Of a stretch of DNA of 46,445 nt, positions 16,758-23,927 are shown in pieces. The DNA lies in assembly GCA_025463985.1 (NCBI GenBank), contig JAODBM010000196.1, positions 1 to 46,445 on the forward strand, read 5' to 3'. Under the pieces are notes generated by a model. The model searched no databases and was not told the DNA's origin. It saw only the letters and a list, made by a program, of their open reading frames with translations. A program made the position numbers and the translations under genes. The first letter of the stretch is position 1; each line of letters starts with the position of its first letter. This DNA is from Acidimicrobiales bacterium. Its GTDB lineage: Bacteria; Actinomycetota; Acidimicrobiia; Acidimicrobiales; Iamiaceae.

Positions 16758-17891
16758 ATGACCGCACCGTCACCCCGCACGAGCCCACGCCAGGCATCGG
16801 CGTCGCGCGCCCGATCGCGCCGGCTGCGGACCCGACGCTGGCTCGGCGCGGCGCTCGTCGCGGTCGCGGCCGTCCCGCTGCTCGGCTCGACGAGCGCCTC
16901 GGGCGACCCGGTCCGGGACAAGCTGGTCGAGGCCAAGCTCGTCGCGGATCGGCTGGACGTGCTGCGCAAGCAGGAATCGGTGCTGGCCGAGGAGTTCGAC
17001 CAGGGCCGGCTGCGCGTCGCCGCGGTCGAGCAACAGGTGGCCGCCAACCAGCGCCAGCTCGCGAGCGCCCGGCGCGATCTGGCGAAGCGCCACCGCGACC
17101 TGGCCCGCTTCGCGGCGATCGCCTACATGCGCGGTGGCGACGACCTCCTCTCGCTCGTGCTGCACAGCGGCAACGGCGACACCAGCGCGAGCGAGGGCTA
17201 CCTGACGGCGACGTCGGGGAAGAAGGAGCAGCTGCTCGCAGCCGTCAAGAAGGCGGAGGCCGGGAGCGCCGCGGCCGCGGACCAGCTGGCCCAGGCCCGC
17301 GACGCGGCCGTCGCGGCCCGCGACGACCTCGAGGGCAAGCGGAAGGCGGTCAGCGCGCTCGTCCTCGAGCAGCAGCAGATCGTGACCCGCGTCCAGGGCG
17401 AGCTGAAGCTGGTGGTCGCCCAGGTCGAGCTGCTGCGAGCAGCACAAGCTCAGGCCCAGGCACTCGCCGCAGCCCGCGCTCTGGCGCTCAACGCGCCCGG
17501 GTTGCCCGGGGGGTGGCCGCCGCCGATCCCGCTGCCCGGCACCGCCGGCGCCGACGTCATCCCGTGGGCGGTCTCACGGATCGGTCTGCCCTACGTGTGG
17601 GGCGCCGCTGGGCCGTCCACGTTCGACTGCTCAGGCCTCGTGCTGTGGTCGTGGGCGCACGCGGGCCGGGGCAGCCTGCCGCACTCGTCGGCGGCCATGT
17701 ACGCCATGAGCCAGCACCTCCCGCTCTCGGCCCTGCAGCCCGGCGACCTGGTGTTCTTCGGCAGCCCGGTCCACCACGTCGGCATCTACGTCGGCAACGC
17801 CATGATGATCGACGCGATGAACTCGAACACGCCGGTGAACTACCACAGCATCTACGCCCTCGGTGAACCGCCGATGGGCGGCCGGCTCTGA
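16758..17891 (+). CDS. Secreted NlpC/P60 peptidoglycan endopeptidase with coiled coil (RipA/CwlO-like)
   Basis: This 377-residue protein has a Tat/Sec-like basic head, a signal helix (WLGAALVAVAAVPLLGSTSASG), then a long Ala/Gln/Glu-rich coiled coil (about 50-240) and an NlpC/P60 domain (about 255-377). Catalytic residues are Cys291 in FDCSGLV and His340 in HHVGIYVG. At the third position, twelve residues after the His, is Asp352 (MMIDAM); in RipA a Glu occupies the equivalent place. The enzyme should cut D-Glu/m-DAP stem peptides during cell separation, and the coiled coil usually binds a regulator such as FtsEX. The 216 bases upstream (16542-16757) hold no gene I can support and no recognisable riboswitch. 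Convergent with poxB after four bases. Confidence 0.92.
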   Translation: MTAPSPRTSPRQASASRARSRRLRTRRWLGAALVAVAAVPLLGSTSASGDPVRDKLVEAKLVADRLDVLRKQESVLAEEFDQGRLRVAAVEQQVAANQRQLASARRDLAKRHRDLARFAAIAYMRGGDDLLSLVLHSGNGDTSASEGYLTATSGKKEQLLAAVKKAEAGSAAAADQLAQARDAAVAARDDLEGKRKAVSALVLEQQQIVTRVQGELKLVVAQVELLRAAQAQAQALAAARALALNAPGLPGGWPPPIPLPGTAGADVIPWAVSRIGLPYVWGAAGPSTFDCSGLVLWSWAHAGRGSLPHSSAAMYAMSQHLPLSALQPGDLVFFGSPVHHVGIYVGNAMMIDAMNSNTPVNYHSIYALGEPPMGGRL

Positions 17892-17895
17892 CGCG

Positions 17896-19650
17896 TCAGG
17901 CCTGGCGCTCCTCGGCGTCGTCGCCGCGACTGCGGATCGCCTCCTTGAGCTTCGCCACGGCGAAGCCCCAGGCCTGACGCGGTTCGGTCCGCGGCGGCAA
18001 CGCCACCTCCTCGGGGTTGGTGAGCGCGTCGACGACGACTGGACCCGGCGTGCTCAGCGCTCGCGCCACGGCCGCTTCGACCTCGTCGGGATCGTCGACG
18101 CGGATGCCGGTCGCTCCCATGGCGCGGGCGACCGCGGCGAGGTCGGGGTTGCGCAGCTGCGTCCCGAACTCGGGCAGCCCGGCCTCCTCCTGCTCGAGCT
18201 TCACCATGCCGAGCCGCTCGTTGTCGAACACGATGACCTTGATCGGTAGCTGGTGCGCGACCGCGGTGAGCAGGTCGCCAAGGAGCATCGTGAAGCCGCC
18301 GTCGCCGACGAACGCGATCACCTGCCGGCTCTGATCGGCCGCCTGTGCGCCGATCGCCTGCGGCATGGCGTTGGCCATCGAGCCGAGGTTGAACGAGCCG
18401 AGCAGCCGTTGGTGCTGCCGCATGGAGACGAAGCGCGCCAGCCACACCGTCGACATGCCGGTGTCCGCAGTGAAGACCGCGTCGTCGTCGGCCAGCCGGT
18501 CGATGGCCGCGGCGACGGCCTCGGGGCGGATGCGATGGCTGCGGTTGTCGAGCGTCGCCACGACGCGCCCCCGCAGCGAGCGATCGAAGCTCGGATCGGT
18601 GAAACGGCGCTGGCGCGCCTGCCACCGCTCGTAGGCCGAGCGGGCCGCGTCCAGGTGCGCGCCATCGGTGATCGGCTGCAGCCGCGGCAACCACGCCTGG
18701 AGCGTGAGCCGGGCGTCGCCGACGAGGCCGACGTCGACCGCGGTTCGGCGACCAAGCTGCGGGGCCACGGCATCGATCTGCACCGTGCGCTTCCCTTCGG
18801 GATAGAACTCGGGATACGGGAAGTCGGTCGCGACCAGGATCAGGACGTCACAATCCTCGAGCGCCTGGGCGGCCGCGGGATTGCCCAGCAGGCCGCTCTG
18901 ACCGACCTGGGCGGGGTTGTCCCAGTCGAAGGCCTCCTTCGCCTTGAGCGTCACGACCATCGGCGCCGCCAGCACGCGCGAAAGCTCGAGCACCTCGGCT
19001 CGCGCGTCGCGTGCCCCGATGCCTACGAGGAGGGTGACCTTGCCACCACGGTTGACCACGCGGGCGGCCTCGGCGAGGTGATCGTCGCCCGGTCGGGAGC
19101 CGGACGGGTCGACGAACACGCGGACCGGCCGGGAGTCGTCGCTCACCTCGCTCGACCCGATGTCGACCGGCAGGGTGAGCACCGCGACGCCGCGCTCGCC
19201 CAATGCGCTCTCGAGCGCGAGCTCGATCAGGACCGGGATCTGCTCGGGGCTCACGATCGTCCGGTTGAAGACGGCTACGTCGCGGAAGACCGCGTCGTTG
19301 TCGATCTCTTGGAAGTAGTTGGTGCCGAGCACGTGTCGGGGCACCTGGCCGGTGACGGCGAGCACCGGCGCGTGGCTCTTGGCCGCGTCGTAGAGGCCGT
19401 TCAGGAGGTGGATCGAGCCGGGCCCGACCGTGCCTGCACAGACCCCGAGCTTGCCGGTGAGCTGCGCCTGGGCGCCGGCGGCGAACGCCGCCACCTCCTC
19501 GTGGCGGGTCCCGATCCAGTCGATGCCGTCGTGGCGGCGGATGGCGTCGGTGAAGGTGTTGAGCGCGTCGCCGACGACGCCGAACACATGGCGCACGCCT
19601 TGGCGCGCCAATCCGTCGACGAGGACGTCGCTCACGGTCGGGTTGCCCAT
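17896..19650 (-). CDS. poxB: Thiamine-diphosphate-dependent pyruvate oxidase/dehydrogenase (quinone), PoxB
   Basis: A 584-residue three-domain TPP enzyme that aligns by eye along its length with E. coli PoxB (pyruvate:ubiquinone oxidoreductase, acetate-forming). Shared stretches include TRHEEVAAFAAGAQAQLTG (catalytic Glu51), CAGTVGPG, SPEQIP, AKEAFDWDNP, LLGSFNLGSMANAMPQA and the TPP/Mg motif GDGGF (449-453) ending at Asn477. FAD should bind the middle domain. E. coli PoxB ends in a lipid-activated amphipathic tail closing with WLR; here the protein stops at AEERQA without that tail, so membrane activation may differ. AGGGAG lies six bases before ATG 19650. Expected role: converting pyruvate to acetate and CO2 while reducing quinone, often in stationary phase. 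Confidence 0.92.
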   Translation of the reverse strand: MGNPTVSDVLVDGLARQGVRHVFGVVGDALNTFTDAIRRHDGIDWIGTRHEEVAAFAAGAQAQLTGKLGVCAGTVGPGSIHLLNGLYDAAKSHAPVLAVTGQVPRHVLGTNYFQEIDNDAVFRDVAVFNRTIVSPEQIPVLIELALESALGERGVAVLTLPVDIGSSEVSDDSRPVRVFVDPSGSRPGDDHLAEAARVVNRGGKVTLLVGIGARDARAEVLELSRVLAAPMVVTLKAKEAFDWDNPAQVGQSGLLGNPAAAQALEDCDVLILVATDFPYPEFYPEGKRTVQIDAVAPQLGRRTAVDVGLVGDARLTLQAWLPRLQPITDGAHLDAARSAYERWQARQRRFTDPSFDRSLRGRVVATLDNRSHRIRPEAVAAAIDRLADDDAVFTADTGMSTVWLARFVSMRQHQRLLGSFNLGSMANAMPQAIGAQAADQSRQVIAFVGDGGFTMLLGDLLTAVAHQLPIKVIVFDNERLGMVKLEQEEAGLPEFGTQLRNPDLAAVARAMGATGIRVDDPDEVEAAVARALSTPGPVVVDALTNPEEVALPPRTEPRQAWGFAVAKLKEAIRSRGDDAEERQA

Positions 19651-19784
19651 GGTGATCTCCCTCAGGCCGATCGATCAGCTCAGGAGACCAGCCGCTTACC
19701 CCGAACCGCTCGGGCGATGCCGCGTTCCGGCGACGAACCGAGCGCCTCGGCCAACGCGCTCGGTGGCGCTCCCGAGCTGGGAGG

Positions 19785-20567
19785 TCAGGTGGGGAGGGCG
19801 ACCGGTTCGAACTGCCGGTAGCGCGCCGGCGTCGCGTAGCCCATGCGCCGGTACACCGGCTCGCCCTGCTTGCTCGCCTGGAGGACGGAGCGCGTGTGGC
19901 CGAGCGCGCGTCCGGCATGCGCCGCAGTCCAGGTGAGCGCCGCGCCGAAGCCGCGGCCGCGGTGCTCGGACCGGGTGGCGACGTTGTAGACGCCGGCGAT
20001 GCCGTCCGAGACGAACACGCCGGCCGTGGCCACGGGCTCGCCGTCGAGCGTGCCGACGAAACCGGTGAACGCGTCGAGCTCGGTGAGCGACCGCTCCAAG
20101 AGCAGGGAGGCGATCTCGCGGGGCATGCCGAAGGCGATCGCCAAGACGTCGCCGTAGCCCGCCAGCTCGGCGTCGCCGACCTCGTGCACGACGAGACCAG
20201 CTGGGGGTTCGGGCACCTCGGCCGGCACCGGATCGAGCAGCATGAGCGCGGGGTTCCAGTGCTCGACGAGGCCCGCTGTGGTGCAGGCCGCGGCCAGGCC
20301 CGGCGCCACGTCGTCGCGGAACGACAGGACGAATGGGGAACCCAACGCGGCGTAGTGCTCGACCACGTGGGCGACGGCCGCGACGGGGTCGATCGGCCGG
20401 GCCGTGACGTACGCCGGGTTGAACAGCGGGACCGGGATGCCGCTGGACAACAAGACCAGCTCGCCGTCCTCGAAGCGCCCGGGCGCCGGCGCACCGGCCA
20501 GCACCGCGGTCCAGACCGCCTCCATGTTGCGGTCCGCCGCCGTCAGCACCTCGTCGACCTCACCCAT
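19785..20567 (-). CDS. GNAT-family N-acetyltransferase
   Basis: A 260-residue protein starting at ATG 20567, which has GAGGAGG four bases upstream. The C-terminal half is a GNAT domain: GFVGTLDGEPVATAGVFVSDGIAGVYNVATRSEHRGRGFGAALTWTAAH, with the acetyl-CoA loop RGRGFG, and the closing strand PVYRRMGYATPARYRQFEP. The N-terminal half may be a degenerate second GNAT fold. An upstream in-frame ATG at 20693 would extend far into the pirin gene and is rejected. The start overlaps the end of pirin by eight bases, so the pair is translationally coupled. The acceptor substrate is unknown. Confidence 0.85.
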   Translation of the reverse strand: MGEVDEVLTAADRNMEAVWTAVLAGAPAPGRFEDGELVLLSSGIPVPLFNPAYVTARPIDPVAAVAHVVEHYAALGSPFVLSFRDDVAPGLAAACTTAGLVEHWNPALMLLDPVPAEVPEPPAGLVVHEVGDAELAGYGDVLAIAFGMPREIASLLLERSLTELDAFTGFVGTLDGEPVATAGVFVSDGIAGVYNVATRSEHRGRGFGAALTWTAAHAGRALGHTRSVLQASKQGEPVYRRMGYATPARYRQFEPVALPT

Positions 20568-21546
20568 GTTCCTCCTCGTTGCCGGGTGAGGCGACTCCGC
20601 CTTCGGTCCGTCCGGGCGACTCGGTCCACGGAGGGACCGGTGCCGGGATGCGCTCGAGCGGCGAGCTCGTCTCGCCGAAGCGCTCCGAGGCACGGCTCCA
20701 ATCGGCGCGCGCCGTGTCCATCTCGGCGCGGGTCCGGGCCACGAAGTTCCACCACATCAGCACCGGCGACTCGAACGGCACACCGCCGAGCAGCAACAGG
20801 CGGGTGGGCTCGGTCGCCTGGAGGGCGAGCTCGTCACGCCCGATGCCGAGGTACGCGAGGTGTCCGGGCGTCACGACCGCCGCACCGATGCCGACCGCCC
20901 CGGCGAGCACCACGAGGGCGTGCTCGTGGTCACCGCGCAACGGCATCGTCGTGACGCCCGCGCGGATGGCCAGCTCGACGCCGACGTGATCGGTGTCGCG
21001 CCGCGCCGTCGACGACTGGCCGGCGAAGTCGCCGATCAGCACGGTGGCGTCGCCGGCATCGAGCTCGACGCGAGGCAGCTCGGCATGGTGCTCGAACGCC
21101 GGCTCGGCCTGGCGCGTGGAATCCGGCTGCGCCACCCAGAGCTGGATGCCATGGAGGCCACGAACCGCTCCGGTCGCCTCTTCGGCATGGCTGATGCCGC
21201 GGCCCGCGGTCATGAGGTTGAGCTGGCCGGCGCGGATGACCTGCTCGGAGCCGAGGCTGTCCCGGTGGACCATCTCGCCTTCCACGAGCCACGTGACCGT
21301 CTGCAGCCCGATGTGCGGGTGCGGGCCGATGGCCACCTCGGCCCCCCGGTCGCTGGGGCCCATGTGGTCGGCGAAGCACCAGGCACCGACCGTGCGCCGG
21401 GCGCGGCGCGGCAACGCCCGCCGGACCGCGGTGCCCGCGACGTCAGCTTGGCGGCTGGGCGTGATCTCGAGCGTCTGCTCGAGCACCGCCGCCTCGCCCT
21501 CGTCGGTCGGAGGAACGTCTTCGGTGCGCACCGGGCCGCTCATCAC
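20560..21546 (-). CDS. Pirin family protein
   Basis: A 328-residue bicupin of the pirin family. The iron ligands match human pirin: His76 and His78 in GPHPHIG, His120 and Glu122 in TAGRGISHAE. WCFADHMGP, LQTVTWLVEGEMVHRDSLGS and the C-terminal LLLLGGVPFESPVLMWWNFVARTR are standard signatures. Bacterial pirins act as quercetinase-like dioxygenases or as regulators of central metabolism; in Serratia pirin inhibits the pyruvate dehydrogenase complex. That makes its placement two genes from PoxB, another pyruvate enzyme, suggestive but unproven. Ends with an eight-base overlap into the GNAT gene. Divergent from the P-loop kinase at 21629. Confidence 0.92.
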   Translation of the reverse strand: MMSGPVRTEDVPPTDEGEAAVLEQTLEITPSRQADVAGTAVRRALPRRARRTVGAWCFADHMGPSDRGAEVAIGPHPHIGLQTVTWLVEGEMVHRDSLGSEQVIRAGQLNLMTAGRGISHAEEATGAVRGLHGIQLWVAQPDSTRQAEPAFEHHAELPRVELDAGDATVLIGDFAGQSSTARRDTDHVGVELAIRAGVTTMPLRGDHEHALVVLAGAVGIGAAVVTPGHLAYLGIGRDELALQATEPTRLLLLGGVPFESPVLMWWNFVARTRAEMDTARADWSRASERFGETSSPLERIPAPVPPWTESPGRTEGGVASPGNEEEHG

Positions 21547-21628
21547 CCAAGTCTCGCTCGTCGGATCGAACCGCGCGGCGACGAGGAAATCGGTGGTCGA
21601 CCGGCCGGGGTGCGGTCATGCTGCGCCC

Positions 21629-22129
21629 GTGGGTGAGGAGGGTTCCCAGCGACCCGTCGGGCCGGGGCGGCTGATCCTGGTGTGCGGCTTGCCGGGCTCC
21701 GGCAAGACCACGACCGCGCGTCGGCTGGCCCGCACATCCCCCGGCGTGCGGCTGTGTCCCGACGAGTGGATGGCCGGGCTCGGCATCGATCTCTACGACG
21801 CCGAGGCGCGCGCCAAGGTCGAGGCCCTGCAATGGGACCTCGCCCAAGACCTGCTCCGGCTGGGGCAGACGGTGATCGTCGAATGGGGTCTGTGGGCCCG
21901 TGCCGAGCGCGACGCGCTGCGGCTGCGAGCCCGAGAGCTCGGCGCCCGTGTCGAGCTCATCTACCTCGACGAGCCGATCGACCAGCTGTGGCACCGGCTC
22001 GAAGCCCGCAACGCCGCGGGTCCCGAAGGCACCGCGGTGATCGGGCAGGACGACCTGCATCGCTGGGCCGAGACCTTCGAGGCACCCGACGCGGCCGAGG
22101 CCGCGTGCTTCGACCCGCATCCCGGGTGA
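21629..22129 (+). CDS. P-loop ATP-binding kinase-like protein
   Basis: A 166-residue protein of the small AAA_33/zeta-toxin-like P-loop kinase group. The Walker A is GLPGSGKTTTARRLA at about residues 18-32; then come RLCPDEWMAGLGIDLYDAEAR, QTVIVEWGLWARAERDALR, and the lid-like VELIYLDEPIDQLWHRLEARN. Such proteins phosphorylate small molecules such as nucleosides, sugars or antibiotics; none is indicated here. The GTG at 21629 is the only sensible start just ahead of the first strand (RLILVCGLPG); its ribosome site is weak. Stands alone, divergent from pirin. Convergent with the lipoprotein gene. Confidence 0.8.
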   Translation: MGEEGSQRPVGPGRLILVCGLPGSGKTTTARRLARTSPGVRLCPDEWMAGLGIDLYDAEARAKVEALQWDLAQDLLRLGQTVIVEWGLWARAERDALRLRARELGARVELIYLDEPIDQLWHRLEARNAAGPEGTAVIGQDDLHRWAETFEAPDAAEAACFDPHPG

Positions 22130-22176
22130 AGTGGGGGGCGGGCCGAGACCGTGTTCGAGTCAGCCCCGGAACGCGC

Positions 22177-22611
22177 TCAGGGCCGGAGCTTGTCGTCGTG
22201 GGCGAGGGCGAGGTCTGCGAGGCCGCGGGGGAACATCCTCCGCACGCTGGGGGAGTAGAAGCTGCCGTCCCCCGGCACCGTCACCCGGGTGCCGTCGATG
22301 CGCAGCGGCACCGACACCCCGCTGTCTCGTCCGTAGGTGCAGAACGCCCATACGAACGACGCGGCGCCGGCGCGTCCGAGCAGCCGTACCCGGCAGCGCC
22401 CGGGCGGCACGATGACCGCACGGGAGCGTTCGAGCAGCAGGGTGATCCGCGCCTCTTCCGTCCGGACGCCGGGCTCTGACCGGCCGGCCAGCCGGTAGCT
22501 CGAGGCGCTGGATCCGCACGAGGCCAATCCCAGAGCGGCCATGGCCGCACCTCCCACGACGCACGTCGCGCACGCCCGCCGCCAGCGAGCAGTCGAACGG
22601 AGCGCGGCCAT
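22177..22611 (-). CDS. Putative small lipoprotein
   Basis: Starting at ATG 22611, 144 residues: a basic head, a hydrophobic stretch and a lipobox-like LASC at about residues 28-31 (ALGLASCGSS), so the mature protein would be lipid-anchored at Cys31. The rest (SSYRLAGRSEPGVRTEEARITLLLERSRAVIVPPGRCRVRLLG and onward) is a compact beta-rich segment with two further Cys. An ATG at 22674 would add 21 residues ahead of the signal; the shorter form makes the better signal peptide, although neither start has a strong ribosome site. No family recognised. Confidence 0.55.
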   Translation of the reverse strand: MAALRSTARWRRACATCVVGGAAMAALGLASCGSSASSYRLAGRSEPGVRTEEARITLLLERSRAVIVPPGRCRVRLLGRAGAASFVWAFCTYGRDSGVSVPLRIDGTRVTVPGDGSFYSPSVRRMFPRGLADLALAHDDKLRP

Positions 22612-22790
22612 GCGGGGGCGACTGTAGGGGCGAAGCCGCGTCGATGACGCGGCGAGATCGAGCGGCGCGGCCACGGCCGCGCCGTCTCCTTGCCGAGCGA
22701 GTAAGGACGGAGCCGCCGATGCGTCGATTGACCGGCCCCGTCAACCGGGACCTCGAGGAGCACATCCGTCACGACCAAAGGACCCAACTC

Positions 22791-22928
22791 ATGCGTCGAC
22801 TGCTCAAGCTCGCGATCGCCAGCCTCGCCCTGGTCGGAACCGTCGGCATCGCCAGCGGCACCGCCCATGCCAAGGTCGGCTGCTACTACGACCCGGTCCG
22901 TGACCGAACGGTCTGCACGAAGGGCTGA
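22791..22928 (+). CDS. 45-residue precursor of an 18-residue secreted two-cysteine peptide
   Basis: Starts at ATG 22791 with AAAGGA nine bases upstream. The product has a classic signal peptide: MRRLLKLAIASLALVGTVG, then IASGTAHA ending in an AxA-type site. Cleavage would release KVGCYYDPVRDRTVCTKG, 18 residues with Cys at positions 4 and 15, able to form one disulfide loop. A longer frame from 22644 exists, but its extra 49 residues are basic low-complexity sequence lacking any feature. The gene is followed 27 bases later by a perfect 27-bp palindrome that could terminate it. Function is unknown; a small secreted signal, a toxin-like peptide or a cell-surface peptide are all open. Confidence 0.6.
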   Translation: MRRLLKLAIASLALVGTVGIASGTAHAKVGCYYDPVRDRTVCTKG

Positions 22929-22949
22929 CCCGCCCAACCTCGGCAACGC

Positions 22950-23429
22950 TCAAGGGTGTCCGTGGACCTGGTCCACGGACACCTCGCCGGCCCAACGGGG
23001 CTGCGAGAACCGACGAGCGCAACGAGTGGCGTCAACCCATCCTGCTGGCACGAGCCCTGCCGGCGTCGACTCAGGATCATCAGGCTCGCCCTCGATCTCC
23101 GCGTACTCCGCGAGGATCTCTAGGTCTGGCCGGAACGGCGATAGGCACTCGACGAAGGTGGCGACGCGGTCCGTCGACCCGTAGAGAACCCGATAGGTGC
23201 CCCGCGGGTCGTCATATCGATTGCCGAACGTGCCATCTGCATCGGCATAGGCCCAGTCAGCAAGGGCCTGCGAGGTCGGCTCAGAGGCAACCACCTCATC
23301 GCCGACGACCGCGACCCAGAGCCCCTCGTACCTCGACAGACCTTCTGGACGCGGGACCGGCGCGAGTCGGCGACGGGGAGCGTTCACACGGTCACCGTAC
23401 CGCTGGCCCGAAGATGGCGATCGGGTCAC
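22950..23429 (-). CDS. Truncated RES-domain protein with DUF5678-like head
   Basis: 159 residues. Residues about 28-60 (GLSRYEGLWVAVVGDEVVASEP) look like DUF5678. Next comes the first half of a RES domain: RYDDPRGTYRVLYGSTDRVATFVECLSPFRPDLEILAEYAEI, with the Arg and Glu of the RES triad, then TPAGLVPAGWVDATR. Full RES domains continue roughly 80 residues more and contain the Ser; here the frame ends soon after in VDQVHGHP inside a 27-bp palindrome. RES toxins degrade NAD+, so this copy is probably inactive. GTG 23429 is one start; GTG 23387 is an alternative that keeps both domains. Base composition is less GC-rich than the flanks, in keeping with the accessory region. Confidence 0.6.
   Translation of the reverse strand: MTRSPSSGQRYGDRVNAPRRRLAPVPRPEGLSRYEGLWVAVVGDEVVASEPTSQALADWAYADADGTFGNRYDDPRGTYRVLYGSTDRVATFVECLSPFRPDLEILAEYAEIEGEPDDPESTPAGLVPAGWVDATRCARRFSQPRWAGEVSVDQVHGHP
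22956..22982. terminator. 27-bp perfect inverted repeat between convergent genes
   Basis: The 13-base arm GTGTCCGTGGACC (22956-22968) and its exact reverse complement (22970-22982) flank a single T. It lies 27 bases past the small secreted peptide gene and inside the last codons of the RES gene. There is no T-run, as is common for actinobacterial hairpin terminators. It could instead be a remnant of a recombination or insertion event that cut the RES gene. Confidence 0.6.
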
Positions 23430-23655
23430 TGACGAAGGCGGTCGACAGTCCGCACTGCGATCTCAACCACCGTGAGGGGCCGCATCTTGAACGCGAGCCG
23501 CGTTTCGAACGCGAGCCCATCGCGCCTCTTGATCTGACTCGAGAACCCCTTGAGCCAACCGGCCTGCGTCGGTATCCTGAGAGGGCTGGTGGCACTAGCT
23601 GCCGGAAGTGGACCCGGCTATCTCCCCCGGTTGAGGAGCGGCCGGGTTCTGCGCG

Positions 23656-23919
23656 TTAGGGGCGGATCACGCTCCCAATCAACGGGCGGATCCGGTCCCG
23701 CCAAGTGCCGCCGGCGCCCCAGCACCAGGCGAACGCATCCGGGAGCGACAGCAGCAGCTCGTCCTTCGAGCCTCGGTGCGAGTACTGCAAGGTCGGGCTG
23801 AGCGTCCCGCGCTGCTTCCTCGTGGTGGCGCGCACCAGCGACGAGGGCACGAGGATGACGGCCAACAGGTACTCGGAGCCGCGGCGGCTCTCGTCGACGT
23901 AGGCGTGGTTTGGTGTCAC
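23656..23919 (-). pseudogene. Internally deleted DUF3800-like gene coupled to the integrase
   Basis: A GTG at 23917-23919, eight bases after the integrase stop, opens an 87-residue frame. Its head, NHAYVDESRRGSEYLLAVILVPSSLV, resembles the N-terminus of actinobacterial YVDES (DUF3800-like) proteins, and its tail, LLLSLPDAFAWCWGAGGTW followed by RDRIRPLIG, resembles their C-terminus. Complete members as I remember them run near 200 residues; here only about 25 residues separate the two ends, so roughly 100 residues seem to be missing in frame. It may be a decayed gene or a real short derivative. The close spacing implies co-transcription with the integrase. Confidence 0.45.
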
Positions 23920-23927
23920 CGAGTTGC

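Noticed and set aside
23392-23595. Minus-strand frame of 67 codons upstream of the RES gene
   Set aside because: Arg/Ser/Gly-rich with no ribosome site or recognisable feature; partly overlaps the RES start. The stretch 23430-23655 holds nothing else I can support beyond a repeated GAACGCGAGCC.
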